A stretch of DNA of 64,000 bases from NCBI GenBank assembly GCA_007115705.1, contig QXEO01002115.1:4991340-5055339 (forward strand), given 5' to 3'. Every line of letters starts with the position of its first letter. The stretch's first letter is position 1. This document shows positions 23,450 to 35,656 of this stretch, piece after piece. A program made the position numbers and the translations under genes. Under the pieces are notes generated by a model, which was not told the origin of the DNA, searched no databases, and was given only the letters and a program-made list of their open reading frames with translations. The stretch is from Dactylis glomerata. Taxonomy: Eukaryota > Streptophyta > Magnoliopsida > Poales > Poaceae.

Positions 23450-23885
23450 TGACTGCAACATGTAGCGACTTTCAAATGTTATGTGCTTGCATGTGTTCTG
23501 TTTTTTATAGAAACAATACACTAGCGCTCACATAGTCCAGTGTTGGTCTGGTCTTAAACATGGTGAATCAGGACTTAGTTATCCAAATATTGGGTTAAGA
23601 AAACAATTCCATCCAAATATTGGGTTAAGAAAACAATTCCCTGCTACCCCAACTGCAACCAGTTTGTAAGCAATTGACCACAGCATGGCAGCGACTTTGA
23701 AATATTATGTGCTTACATCTGTTCCCATGCTTACATTTTTTATACAGACAATAGAGTAGTGCTTACGTGGTCCACTGTTGATTTGGTCCATACAATACTT
23801 AGTTATAGAAAATAATAGAGTTAAAATTGAGAAAAAAATTCAGTGCTACCCGAACTACAACAAACAAGTTTGTAAGTAATTGACC
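23450..23885. repeat. Diverged tandem duplication containing an exact 30-bp doublet
   Basis: Two related segments (about 23450-23680 and 23685-23885) share GCGACTTT..AA.TTATGTGCTT, TTTTTTATA.A.ACAATA and AAGTTTGTAAG.AATTGACCA. Inside the first, a 30-bp unit starting ATCCAAATATTGGG is repeated exactly (23581-23610, 23611-23640). This is noncoding. Confidence 0.7.
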
Positions 23886-24264
23886 AGCAAGCTAAAAGCA
23901 TACTGCTGAAACAAGTTTGAAAGAGAAAAGACCGGTGCATGACAAAAGAAACAAGGGGCAAAAATGGAAAGAAATGTCAATCTATACTGCTCCTCTAGTG
24001 ACAGTTTCTACTATGTAGGTTTAGTTGACCAACAAATAGACAGGGGATATGCACTACTACCTCATACAGTACCTTGGTACACGAAATCATAATTGCACAA
24101 CTAAAAGAATTACGGACGCTAATGTTTCCAGAAGGCATTAGAAATAAGTGTTATGTGCTAAGAAATGGCAAACATTATAATTTGCAAGTTGACAACTAAT
24201 TTAGCTTGAAAATGCAAAGGCATGCTAACCATAGTTAACAGCTAAACACAAACATTCAGAAAGA

Positions 24265-24555
24265 ATGAGGGGTAAACCTCACCTGAATATTGTAAAATGG
24301 AATTACAACACTTCTAATGATGCTTTTGAACAAAATCCATAGCAGTAAATTGATATTTTAGGTCAATTAGTATTTCGTAGCAGGAAACTGTACACTCAAA
24401 AAGATAAATGAGGGATAAACCTCACTTGAATGTTGTAAGGTGGAATTATGAGACTTCAAAACTTGGCATTTCTAATGATGCTTTTGAACAAACGCCATAG
24501 CAGTAAATTGACGTTTTAGATCACCTAGTATTAAGTAGCAGGAAATTGTAGAGCA
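24265..24555. repeat. Diverged tandem duplication of about 145 bp
   Basis: Two copies (about 24265-24397 and 24405-24555) share GAGGG.TAAACCTCAC.TGAAT and TCTAATGATGCTTTTGAACA plus AGCAGTAAATTGA. Noncoding. It is the same kind of local duplication as the neighbouring arrays. Confidence 0.7.
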
Positions 24556-25274
24556 ACCATGAATCAGACAGTTTCACAGGTTTCATTCGTACAGTTTTTT
24601 TCATAGATTCTTATTGATAATAAAAGGTTTCTAGCATAACATATGATGAACTGCGCTTAGTCTGAGAGAGGCATGTACATTCTCAAACCTGGCTTTTATT
24701 TAAGACGTTTTTATCACTTCATCTCTAGTATATTTGTATATGCTTTAAAACATGGATGAACCAAGATCTACTAAAGAGACAAAACCTACAAGTTTATGGT
24801 GCAATTATGGACAATAAGATAATAAGCACATTCTGTCATGAATTTCAACAGAGCACATGTTAAACATCCAGAAAGTTTGGCAATCAAGGGTGCTCACTGC
24901 TCAGGAATACAAATAACACATTCAGCTGTTCACTATTTTTATAGTTAAACCACGATCCCACACTGCAATTAGAAACACTTTGTGTCATGTGCAAGACACC
25001 GAAGTTCTATAACCGTAAAAGGGTTTCCTAACTTCTTTTAAAATTCAATGTTACTTAGTTTTCTAGAAAGTTTGCCTTCATGTAGTTCATAGTTAGTGAA
25101 CGATCCTCGCTTATATATTTATCTATGATCTGCTCCTGATGTTCTGAGAATTGGATGCAAAATGCTTCCTCGTAAATAGGCAAGGACAGGGCAAAACATG
25201 CTATCAATTGCGTGAACATGCAATACATTAGTGCATGTATAACAACCTCTTCTAAAAGAACCTTTAAAAATGTA

Positions 25275-25368
25275 CTCCCTCCGATCAGAAATAAGTGTCG
25301 GCAATTTTGTACTAGCTTAGTACAAAGTTTGTGCTATGTCTCTGACAGTTATTTCCGATAGGAGGGAG
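25275..25368. mobile_element. Stowaway MITE, 94 bp
   Basis: Inverted ends CTCCCTCCGATCAGAAATAA and TTATTTCCGATAGGAGGGAG, flanked by TA at 25273-25274 and 25369-25370. Non-autonomous Tc1/mariner-type element. Confidence 0.9.
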
Positions 25369-25510
25369 TAGTAGTTATAACTACTGCAAGAAAAAACAGG
25401 TTTGCATGCATATGACAGTCGAGTATCAAAATGTGTTATTACATACTATGGATGCAGCCTGTATGGTCACTAATAATAAAACAAGAAATAGACACGACTG
25501 CGGCTTAGTA

Positions 25511-25637
25511 CCCACTCCGTCTGTCCACTAATATAAGATGTTTTAGCTTTTTTAGATAATCTATTTTTAGTATGTATCTAGTCTATCTAGTTCAGTTTGA
25601 AATGTCCAAAACGTCCTATATTTGAGAACAGAGGGAG
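25511..25637. mobile_element. Stowaway MITE, 127 bp
   Basis: Ends CCCACTCCGTCTGTC... and ...GAACAGAGGGAG are imperfect inverted repeats with TA on both sides (25509-25510, 25638-25639). ATATAAGATGTTTTAG and its diverged partner AAAACGTCCTATAT mark the inner arms. Confidence 0.75.
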
Positions 25638-25915
25638 TAATTGATTATATCACTGGTAGCAGTAAATATCCAACAGAAAATAGAAGCAAGCACTATTTTG
25701 CTTAAACATCCTTGAGTATACTCAATGATGATAGTTCACACAGGGCACTACAAGAGCACATCTGAATGAAGAATAAATAGCAATTATTAGCCCTGACAAG
25801 CTTATTGTGATGTTTACTTTGGGAAATTCGGCTGCTAATGACAGGATATACCGACCATGCACTAGTAAATCAAAATCTGAGCTAGTCATACATAATTGAC
25901 AAACTAAAAGCTGGA

Positions 25916-28395
25916 CTAGCATCAGCTCAAACTCTCAAATAAAAGATGGTCAGTATCTACAGGTAAGTTTTGAACAAGTATGACCATTGTGGTCACTCTA
26001 CACGTAAGTTTTGAATTTATGTGGGGCATCTAAGTATCTAACTCCTAGCTCCTGTCACTCAAATACATGACTGCCACTGTTTTGTCTCCATCAAAGTAGT
26101 TTAACCACAGTTACCTACGTCCAGTTAGTTTATATGTAGTGATTCCGCAATCAGTGCGGACAGTATTAAGACTAAGGACTAAATTTTCTTGATCTTTTAA
26201 TGAGTCACGTAACAAACCGAAGTCTAATCAAGTTACCTAATTGTACGACACAGCTAACAAAAAGCAGATCACAGAACACCAAGTAGGCAAGTTCTACATC
26301 AGCAGTAGTAGTTAATACCATCCTAAATCCTCAAATAAAAACAGCATCACCAACCCGCAGTGACCCATCACTTCAGAAATAGTGGTGAGTTCTTCTATTA
26401 CAGGTAGCTGATACCAAATCTAAACCTATTGCAGTTCCAAGCAGTCATCATATGCACACCACTAGTATATCAGGGTACCATGAAAATGTGGCCAGCTCAC
26501 GTCAAAAAAAGCCTACTAATAACCAGCTAAAAGCACTAGCGTGGTTCCTATAAATACGACATATTAACATCTAAACATAGAAAGGTCTACAGCATTTTAA
26601 TGTCTGAAACAATAAACTAACAGATCATATCAAATTCATTGAATATAAAAGTTGGAAGTATTTCATCAAGCTAAGAACCAAGTACGATGTTAATAAAGTG
26701 TGTTGACTAAATAGCCACTAGCATCAGCTGAAACTTTGAAACAAGAGCTGGTCCATATCTATAGGAAAGTTCAAAACAGGTATGTCCACAGTGGGCACTC
26801 TATAAATAAGTCCTAAATTTTGGGCTGTACTAGCGCGCAATGCCAGTAAACACCTTGATGTCAGCAGGATGTCATAGGACCAGGAGCACATCTGCTGCAT
26901 TACACAATCAGAACGTTCAATTCCCTTTGAATTTATGTTGGAGCATCTAACTCATTTCCATGACTGACACTGTTACAACTCATTTCCATGACTGACACTG
27001 TTACAACTCTATCAAAGTAGTTTGGCCAAAGTTATTACGTCCAGTTAGTTTATATGAAGTTGTTCCGCAATCCATGCGTACAGTATGAAGATTAGGTGCA
27101 TAAATTGTCACAATCTTTTGATGAGTCATGTCTCAAATGAAAGTCTAACCAAGTTGACCTAGATGGGACAAGGGTAACGAAATGCAGATCAACAAAGACC
27201 TAGGCAAGACCAACAGCAGCAGTAGTAACTAATACCACCTCTAAATACACGAATAAAGGTGTCATATCTAATAACCCACAACTTCAGAAATGGTATCTAG
27301 TTCTTTTACTTATGGTAGCTGGTAACAAATTTAAACCTAATAATACAGTTCTAAGCAATCATCCGTTGCACAGCACCAATATATCAGTCTACCGTGAAAA
27401 TGTGGCCAACTCACGTAAAAAACAAGCAGACTATTAACCAGCTAATAGCACTAACCCTTGGTTCCTATAAAGGCGACATTTAACACTAAACATAGAAAAG
27501 GTCTACAACATTTTAATGTCCCAAGTAGAGAACCGATAGATTTTTTTCATAAATATAAAGTACAAGAGCTGGTCAATATCTATAGGAAAGTTCAAAACAG
27601 GTATGTCCACAGTGGGCACTCTATAAATAAGTTCTAAATTTAGGGCTGCACTAGCGCACAACGCCAGTAAACACCTCGACGTCAGCAGGATGTCATCGAA
27701 CCAGGAGCACATCTACTGCATGACAGCATGACGCAATCAGAAGGCGTGCGGTATGACATATACATGAACATTCAGTTCCCTTTGAATTACGTCCAGTTTG
27801 GCCAAAGTTATTACGTCCAGTTAGTTTATATGTAGTTGTTCCGCAATCCATGCGGACAGTGTGAAGATTAGCTGCCTAAATTGTCACGATCTTTTGATGA
27901 GTCATGTCTCAAATGAAAGTCTAACCAAGTTGACCTAGATGGGACAAGGGTAACGAAATGTAGATCACAAAAGACCTAGGCAAGACCAACAGCAGTAACT
28001 AATACCGCTTCTAAACACACAAATAAAGGTGACATTTCTAATAGCCCACAACTTCAGAAATGGTAGATAGTTCTGTTACTTACGGTAGCTGGTAACAAAT
28101 TTAAACCTAATAATAAAATTCTAAACAATCATCCGTTGCACAGCACCAATATATCAGGCTACCATGAAAATGTGGCCAACTCACGTAAAAAAACAAGCAG
28201 ACTAGTAACCAGCTAATATCCCTAACCCTTGGTTCCTATAAAGGCAACATTTAACATCCACACATATAAAGGTCTACAACATTTTAATGTACTATGAAAC
28301 GAGAACCGATAGATCATTTCATATTCATGAAGTACAACAATTGGAAGTATTTCATCAAGCTAACAACCAGGTACAGTAAAAATAAAATGTGTTGA
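25916..28395. repeat. Three tandem copies of a roughly 0.8 kb noncoding unit
   Basis: Copies start at 25916 (CTAGCATCAGCTC), 26718 (CTAGCATCAGCTG) and about 27562 (truncated start at ACAAGAGCTGG). Spacings are 802 and about 821-844 bp. Shared landmarks are GTCCAGTTAGTTTATATG, ATGAAAATGTGGCC.ACTCACG, GGTTCCTATAAA.. and AGGTCTACA.CATTTTAATG. Copies 2 and 3 are closer to each other than to copy 1, so the array grew in two steps. There is no coding frame. It lies immediately downstream of the F-box gene at 28.5 kb. Confidence 0.9.
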
Positions 28396-28497
28396 GATTC
28401 CTCTTCATGCAGCAGGTAGATGTCCCAGATCAATGAAAATTTGTAAGTTGAGCGTATTTAATAACGCACCGGTCTGGGATCCATCTTTCCGTCGGCT

Positions 28498-29718
28498 TCA
28501 AGGCATCGCCGTGAACCCTCCATCAAACACAAAGCCGCGGTATACGCCGTCGCCATATCCAGGAACACCATCCACCCAGTCCCACTTACCGCCGCTGCTC
28601 CCTACGTCGTCCTCCTCCCACATCGCCAGCTTCCCACGGACCCGCTTCCCCGCAAACCACACCTTCCCATCACCCCCAAACACCTTGACCTTGTTGTTGC
28701 CGCCGGCAGCCGGTGCGGGCATGGCGCTTCCCTGCGCAGCAGCCTCGCAGAGGCCAGTGAAGCAACGATACATATTGGGCGGCATGCGCCCAGCCTCGTC
28801 CCACTCCATGGTGGCCAGATCTAGGCGGAGGATGAGCACCGTGGAGCAGGGCGCGTCTATGGCGAAGGAGGACCTGAGGCCGCCGATCATAAGCACGCGC
28901 CGGCCGCCCGCGCCGGCCAGCAGGCGCGGGCGCTTGAGGATCTCGAAGACGTCGCCCCAGGCGGCGCGCTCGACGGGCGCCCAGCCGCCGGTGAGCCTGG
29001 CGAGCGGGCAGGAGTAGAGCTTCCACTGGCTGCGCCAGGGCGTGCCGACGTCGCATAGCGCGAAGACGGCGCGGGCCCCTGCGGCCAGGATGGGGCTCCG
29101 CGGCTTGGAGGGGAGCGAGAGCGGGTGCTTCATCCACTTGCCAGATCCCTCGGTCGGGGTGTAGGAGAGCGCGGCGAGCTCGGTGAGGACGAGGACGATT
29201 CCTCCTGGGCCCGCGAGGACGGTGCCGTGGCGCGCCCAGGCGGATCCGAGGGTTGGGAGCAGGCGGTAGGTGCCCGCGAAGGGGTTGCAGACGGCGAGCG
29301 CCTTGGGCGGGTGCGCGGAGGAGGGGGCGAAGGTGGTGGAGGTGGAGGGGAGGGCGAGGGGAGAGGCGGTGGAGGTGTCGATCCAGAGATAGAGGAGCGA
29401 GCCGGAGGAGGCGACGGGGGAGAAGGACTGGTGGGGGAGGAAGGAGGTGAAGGGGAGGCGGAGCCAGCAGCGGCGCTCCGGGTCGAAGGCGTGGAGGCAG
29501 CCCCCGCCCTCCGGGCGCGGGTGGCGGAGCAGGAGGAGGCGGAGGGACGGGAGGAGGGCGAGGAACGGGGAGGTGAGGGTCTCGTGGAAGAGGCGCGAGA
29601 CGGGGCGGCACACCACGGCGTCCCGCAGCGGGAGGCGGAGCAGCACGTTGTGGAGCGCGTCCGGCGGCAGGTGGTGGATCGGCGGCGGCGGGGCCAGGTC
29701 GTCGTCGGAGTCGGCCAT
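28498..29718 (-). CDS. Intronless F-box protein, kelch/beta-propeller-like (406 aa)
   Basis: ATG at 29718 (MADSDDDL) in a GCCATGGC context is preferred over an in-frame ATG at 29790; the upstream extension is proline-rich and unlike the family. The F-box lies at about residues 15-52 (HHLPPDALHNVLLRLPLRDA ... CRPVSRLFHETL). The rest has the hydrophobic, Gly/Trp-rich pattern of kelch-associated F-box proteins (CNPFAGTYRLLPTLGSAW, GGWAPVERAAWGDVFEILKR, GGRRVLMIGGL, VKVFGGDGKVWF, KWDWVDGVPGY). Stop TGA at 28500-28498. The likely role is substrate recognition in an SCF complex; the target is unknown. The gene is very GC-rich, producing long spurious frames on both strands. No defect seen. The triplicated repeat lies downstream. 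Confidence 0.85.
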   Translation of the reverse strand: MADSDDDLAPPPPIHHLPPDALHNVLLRLPLRDAVVCRPVSRLFHETLTSPFLALLPSLRLLLLRHPRPEGGGCLHAFDPERRCWLRLPFTSFLPHQSFSPVASSGSLLYLWIDTSTASPLALPSTSTTFAPSSAHPPKALAVCNPFAGTYRLLPTLGSAWARHGTVLAGPGGIVLVLTELAALSYTPTEGSGKWMKHPLSLPSKPRSPILAAGARAVFALCDVGTPWRSQWKLYSCPLARLTGGWAPVERAAWGDVFEILKRPRLLAGAGGRRVLMIGGLRSSFAIDAPCSTVLILRLDLATMEWDEAGRMPPNMYRCFTGLCEAAAQGSAMPAPAAGGNNKVKVFGGDGKVWFAGKRVRGKLAMWEEDDVGSSGGKWDWVDGVPGYGDGVYRGFVFDGGFTAMP

Positions 29719-29719
29719 G

Positions 29720-30473
29720 GCGAGGGCTTGGGGATGGGGGAGGGAGAGGGGTGGGGTATTGGGAGGCGCTGCCAGGGGCGTTGACGTCATTTCAGCCGGT
29801 CGCACTCGCACGGCGTGGCGGCCTCACCTACCGGCTACCCCCTTCGTAGATCGACCCGCTACCTCTCTTCTCTCACTGCAGGTGGGACCAACGGACGTAG
29901 GCTTCCGTGTGAGCCGACTGTCAGTGAGAGCTAACGGCTAGAAGAAATGGTGTATCAAGGAGCGGTAGCTCTGGCTGACCGCAGCCGTTGCGAGAATACT
30001 GCGACGTGGGCCTATGTGGGATGCCGTCGATGACACGTGGGACCGCGCTGTGTAGGGACGCTCGCGTCATCGGTGGGGTAGGTGCGAAGTCGAGTGATTA
30101 GCGGGCGGCGGAGCTGACCTATAAAATTGCAAAGCCACGCGAGAAAAGGCAGCACCTTTGCCTGCTTGGTGGGGCAAGAATAATGGGTGTACCCACCTGT
30201 CGGTGGGGGAAGGTAGGAATTTAGCAGAACTGCATTATCTAAACCGCGTAATGGCAGGCCCGACGCGGCGCGTTGGTTCCTGGCAGGCGGGCCCAGATGT
30301 CTTCCCGTGACAGGACCTGTCACATGGGACCTACTGAGCCAGAAGACAAGGAGGGCCTGATGACAAGTGTAAATATTTGCTGGAGAAGAAAATATTCTTC
30401 CTCTCTAAATGCAAACAAGTGTTGCAAGCCCATGAATTCATGACTGAAAATATACTCGCGGTAAAGAGTAACA
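29720..30473. other. Upstream region of the F-box gene, no further gene
   Basis: GC-rich near the gene, then mixed intergenic sequence. No convincing TATA box and no second coding frame. Confidence 0.4.
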
Positions 30474-30475
30474 TA

Positions 30476-30633
30476 CTCCCTCCGTTTCAAAATATAAGAT
30501 GTTTTAGGTTTATGAAACAAATGTATCTAGACACCTTTTAGTGTGTATATTCGAGTGAACCTACACACTAAAAGATGACTAGATACATTTGTTTCACAAA
30601 GCTAAAACATCTTATATTTTGAAACGGAGGGAG
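30476..30633. mobile_element. Stowaway MITE, 158 bp
   Basis: Near-perfect inverted ends CTCCCTCCGTTTCAAAATAT and ATATTTTGAAACGGAGGGAG, flanked by TA (30474-30475, 30634-30635). The interior repeats GATACATTTGTTTC / GAAACAAATGTATC. It is the same family as 42738-42895. Confidence 0.95.
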
Positions 30634-30635
30634 TA

Positions 30636-33130
30636 TTTTTCATTCTTTTCGTGAGACATATGGTGGTGGTTAAACTCCGCCCCCTCCCTACTTTTGCCAC
30701 CTCGACCCTCGTGCCACTCTCGTTGGGCGGCTCCGGGGAAAAACCCTAGTTGCCACCCCCCCGTAGCCCCTCTCCCTCCCTCCACCTCCACTCGCCGTTG
30801 CCGGAGGATGCGGTCGGGCTAGGACCGCAACGGACGACGACAACCGGGCAAACCTTCATGCGTAGCGGCGACTTACTGAAGATTCAAGGTGGCAGGGGCG
30901 TTCCATGTGCATCGATTTCTTCCTCCTCCATTAGCGTAGTGACCCAGGTGACACGGCGGTGTGGCTGCTGCTGCTCGGTGCGGCTTCACGACGATGCACC
31001 CAGCAAGTCGTCTTGGTCGCGGCACCGGCTTTCGTGGCTCCGGCTTTTGGCCGGCGGCACGACATTGTTGGTCACCTATAGCGGCCATCTTGGTGGCGGC
31101 TTCGGTTGGCCCTGGGTGTCTTCGCAGAAAGGTTGGGATCCAGATCTCGGCCGTTGATCGGGCCTAGGTCGGTCTCCTGGAGGTTGGAGGCCTTCCGGCG
31201 ACGGTGGACAGGTGCGCTGGCTAGGCCTAGATTTGGGGGCGAGCCAGCCAATGAAGGCCGGGCCTTCAGGGGCCAACGACAGCGGTGCCTGTGGGCTTTT
31301 TCACCTTGTTGGAGGCGTCGTCTATGTACTCTCACATGTGCGTCCAATGAAGCTCTTCGGGGAAAACCCTAGATCCGTGTTGTACCGGTTTTCGCACGGT
31401 TATCCAATAATTAACTGGACACATTTTTTCTTCTTAATCAATGATGAATTGTAAATCTTTTGCTTTGTTTATTAGAAAAGATAGAGGGGTGGAAGAAGAG
31501 AATTCTTGGCACTATTCCAAGTGAACTCCTACAACTTAAAATCTGGTGGCGTCTTTATGCGCTGTAATTTTCTGTTGGCAAGTATATGTTTAGACATAGA
31601 CGCACAAATAAAAAGAAAAGTAGAAAAAAGAGGGGTACTATTTGCTAGGTGCGGATATATAGGGCCGAAACCCACCGGCGTTCCCAGCTAGCAAATCAAA
31701 GGGAGGAGGGGGCACCAGCGCAAGGCATCGGCGTTTTTGTTATCAAGGCCAAACCGCCGGGAAAACAGCCTTAATTCTACAGTGTGCGCCACAAGTGACG
31801 CGACACCCCCGCTCGCATCGAAACTACCCCCGCAAATTCAGAGCGAGGGAGCGCGGCGTTTGGTTTAGGGTTCAGACACGCGCGCCATGCGGCACGCTCG
31901 TTACGCGGACGCTCCTCCCTGGCCACACTTCCCCCCTCAACTCGATCGTTGCGCTGAGGCTGGTCGATCGCGCGGGAGCTGAGGAAGCGAGGTGGGACTA
32001 AAGGGGGATGGGCGCTGTGAGCTGGAGTCTGTGATGCGTGATGGGCGGGCGAGCGATGGATGGGGATGGATGAATGGGCCTACTTCATGAGCTGCATCGG
32101 AAGAAAGAATTGTTTTCAGCTCGACCGAGCTTTTCCTGGCTCGCCCCGAGTCTTGCTCGGCCCGCTGCTGCGATGGACCGGGCCGAGTTCCTCTTGTTGG
32201 ACCGTAGCGAGCTCGGGCCGAGCCTGGCTCGGCTCGGTCCAGCCCGTTTGGCTCGCATTTTGTTTTACGAATTAAGAAAGAGAGAGCATATATGGGCTGA
32301 AATGACTAAAAAGCCCGTTTAACTGTCGATAGGAAGAGGCGCTCGTTCCAGTTTTTGGTCTTCTCCCGCACGGGCAGAGCTAGGGCACGCCGCCGCCGCC
32401 GCCGCCGCCCAGCTAGATATCGCCGCCGCTCAGCCGGATGTCATCGCCTCGCCACTAATCCTGGTCGCCCAAACTCCACCTCTTCTCTGTGCGACTACGC
32501 CGCCCCCTCTCCGGTCGTCTGGAGACCACAAGCAGAGCTAGGTTTTGAATTTTTTTATGTTCTTCTATATTTGAGGCAGAATGGGTTCATCTGTATTTGA
32601 ATTTTTATGTTCTCTTTTCTTAGAATTAATCACGAATGAATAGATGTTGAATTTCAGTGCTTATTGAGGCAAAAATCGGTGTAAATAGCTCTCTGTACAC
32701 AGACAGTTCATGATAGAGGCGATGGCTCGCGAGCCGGCTCGTTTGAGACAGAGTTGGCTCTTGGCTCGAGCCGACTTGGTTTTCTTGACTCGACTGCCTT
32801 CACGAGCTGGCTCGGGCTCGCCAGCTTTGGCTCGAGCTTTTTGCTAGCTCGGCTGGAGCCGGACCGAGTTGGCTCGCGTCCAGCCTTGCCCTACAGTAGG
32901 TCGTGCACTTGAGTAGTTAGTTTCATTGTGGAACTAAATGCGAAGGATACATGGACGAAGAAGATGCTGAGATACTCATATTCCTTGCACCGTTGCCTCC
33001 ATAGCCATGGCGATTGGACACGTAATCAAAGAACCACATGAACAAATTTGTTAATTAACTGAATACAAATTTTACTCGTGGTTAATTAGCCCGAGAGAGC
33101 GCGCTACTAGCACATCCATGCATGACTCCG
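30636..33130. other. No gene; GC-rich retroposon-like and GCTCGG-rich sequences
   Basis: 30.66-31.45 kb is GC-rich with no intact frame and ends in an ATCAATGATGAA-type tail, possibly an old retroposed piece. 32.1-32.27 kb and 32.73-32.89 kb are dense in GCTCGG/CCGAGC words in opposite senses, like the arms of a non-autonomous hAT-type element. The interior between them contains a (CCG)n stretch (32385-32410). No clean termini or target duplications were found. Confidence 0.4.
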
Positions 33131-33251
33131 TAAAAGATTGCCAAAAGGTGGAGCGACCAAATCATCAAGGGAGAAAGAGGGACGAAAGTAAGAAGAAAGC
33201 GAGCCCACTACTGCCTAAAGCTTGACCAGGAGTCTATGACGATTGACAAGG

Positions 33252-33292
33252 GATAACATAAAGAGAGATTAGGAGCGTGGAGTGCATGCTTA
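33252..33292 (+). promoter_or_regulatory. 41-bp block identical upstream of all three VTL genes (copy A)
   Basis: GATAACATAAAGAGAGATTA... to ...GTGCATGCTTA, identical at 41 of 41 positions in copies A, B (42432-42472) and C (58067-58107). It contains TGCATGC, and a short GGAGTGC/GCACTC(C) hairpin extends past its right end. Flanking sequence is clearly diverged. Once recognisable insertions are subtracted it lies about 2.1 kb from the ATG in each copy. Confidence 0.85.
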
Positions 33293-34446
33293 TCTCGCAC
33301 TCTCCTCCAATATTTTTCTTCCAAATGCTCTACTCACGGCTGCTCCCCAATTCTTGGTGCCCGCCGATTCAGCACTCACTCGAACTGAAAACAATTCTTT
33401 CTTCCTTCTCATCGACTTGGCTCGGAAATTGTAGTATCAAGCATCGAGTACGTGCACCTAATATGTTGACCTCTTTATTCATTCATGTGTTTGTTTATTT
33501 GCTTCTCTTCCTCTTTTGTTTGCTGTGATCAGAAATTTGTTTTGCTTGTCGAGCGGGGATGTTGCGTATATTCCTCTCTTGTCATCTCCTCTTCATTTTT
33601 TGCCTGCTCAAAGCAATCATACATTCTACACTCTTTTTATTATTATTTTGCTTGGATAAAAAAAGGACAATACCAGTCTCCACGAGAGGGATGCATGCAT
33701 GCAATTTGCTTGCACTTGTCTTTCTCCCTTTTTCAAATATTACCAATACACATGGTTTTTTCTCTTATACTTTTATTGCTCACTCTGTGTCAGACTTTCA
33801 GTGCTGATTTAAATAAAAGGTTCTGCTATGAACAAGTTTATAAAAAACAACCACGTTTATAATATAAATTAAATAAAATCTGAAGTTATATTTCATGATG
33901 AATCAATTCCGTAAAAGTTGTTAGCTTTTCCTTTAAGCTCCGTCAAATATAATGAATCCTGACCTTTAAAAACCTACTAATACACATTATGAAATAGAAC
34001 ATGAGTGAGTACGAGATATTGGAAGTAAAATATCTTCTCCATGCACACATGCATGCATGCATCTAAATTCTCTCAACTTTTCTTTACTAAAATGCCGAGA
34101 ATATACATAATGGTGACATTTTAACATGGCGATTTGTGATTTATGCGGTTCTTGACAAGCGAGGACCACGGAATACTCAAGTGGCTAGCTAGCCTAGTTA
34201 GCTAGATGCCATTTCCGAATCAGGCACACAAAGGATGCTTGTTGAGCTGTTTATCTCTCCATTTTTCTGCTACGTGGTGCAATTTCATTTCCAAAAGTGC
34301 TCAGTTCAGTAATATATAAGTGATCTGTAGTTCAGAGAGCATGAGACGATACGGTTCCATCTTGATAAGGAGATCGGTTACGTCATGGCAGGTACGTTAG
34401 CTAGCTTTATAGAAGAACATGCACACTTGCTATATATAGCTGGCGA

Positions 34447-35656
34447 CAGGCCCGGGTGGCCATGTGTGCGGACTGTGCAGGTGGCACAGGGCCCCAAATT
34501 TTGGGGGGCCCATAATTTTAATTTAGACCTACTACAGATTAATACGGCGAATCCTATAGCGTCAGCAACGAAGCGACGCGCACCCTTTTCTCTTCGCTAT
34601 AACCCGAACGGGCCGGCCCATTTAGAGCTCTTTTTTGTTTCTTTTTCTTTTTTTCTTTCCATGTTTCTGCTTTTTTTTTGCTTTTTTTTATGTCTAACAA
34701 AAACACAGATTTTTAACAGTTCCAATTTTAATTTGAACAGATTTTAAATGGAACAAAATTTCAAATTTTAAACAAAATTCGAATTTGGAATATATTTTAA
34801 ATGGAATATATTTCAAATGGAACAGATTTAAATTTGAACAAATTTCAAATTGAACATATTTAAATGGAACAGATTTCGAATTTTGTACAGTTTTCAGATT
34901 TAAATAGATTTTTGAATTTAAACGATTTTGAATATGAATAGTTTCGAATTTAAAAATTTATGAATTTAAATAGATCCCAAATATACAGAAAAAAAGTAAA
35001 ATTCGTGGCCAAATTGGGCCGGCCCATTTCCGAACGTCTTGAGGCGTTCGTCCGTAACGGATGCTTAAAGCGCTGAATAGGAGCTCCCGATTAATACGCC
35101 GGTTAATACTAGGAATAAAAATTAAGAAAAAGAAGAGGCCTGTGGTCGCCTCGACGACCTTGGGCCGCTAGCTGGCACCTGCCCACGCCCTGCGTGGAAT
35201 CGATGGGTGACTCGATCCCGCTGTGGCCTGTGGTCGCCTCGACGCCAAGGACGACTGGCCGATCTGAGTTCCGTGGTCATCGCCTTATTGGTCCATCTAA
35301 TCACTGGCCGCAATTTTGTTGATACATTGATGCTGCATCTTCCTAATTTTGTTATTTTATCTTTTATATCTAGTGTCTTCAGAATATAGATTTGATCCAT
35401 CATGGGAAGCACAAACTTGATTTCCAAAAACGTTAGAAAAAAGAAAAGAAAGAACATTAAGAGAAATATATTGTTTAAATAAACATTACGCAACCTGGAG
35501 ATGAATAGATACGATTCCAAAAAAATTCAACTATTATCCTGATATGTAAAATATCATGACATATATTCATTTTAATTATAGTTCAATTTTTCTAGTGGGT
35601 TGGGGCCCTATTTCATAGTTTCGCAGAGGGCCCTGGATTTTGCCGGCTCGTCCCTG
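34447..35656. mobile_element. Non-autonomous hAT element, 1210 bp
   Basis: Ends CAGGCCCGGGTGGCC... and ...GCCGGCTCGTCCCTG (imperfect inverted repeats, CAGG/CCTG) are flanked by a perfect 8-bp target duplication GCTGGCGA (34439-34446 and 35657-35664). The interior is AT-rich with GGGCCC-rich subterminal parts and no transposase. The paralogous upstream block of VTL copy C lacks it. Confidence 0.85.

Noticed and set aside
28670..29611. Long open frames on both strands opposite or beside the F-box gene (e.g. 313 aa Pro/Arg-rich, 219 aa Gly/Glu-rich)
   Set aside because: They are shadows of a very GC-rich coding exon; compositions are extreme and only the minus frame with the F-box has family motifs and a good start.
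33252..33320. MicroRNA precursor at the 41-bp invariant block
   Set aside because: Only a 7-bp stem with an 11-nt loop is visible; no 21-nt duplex-length arms, and I could not match it to a plant miRNA I know.
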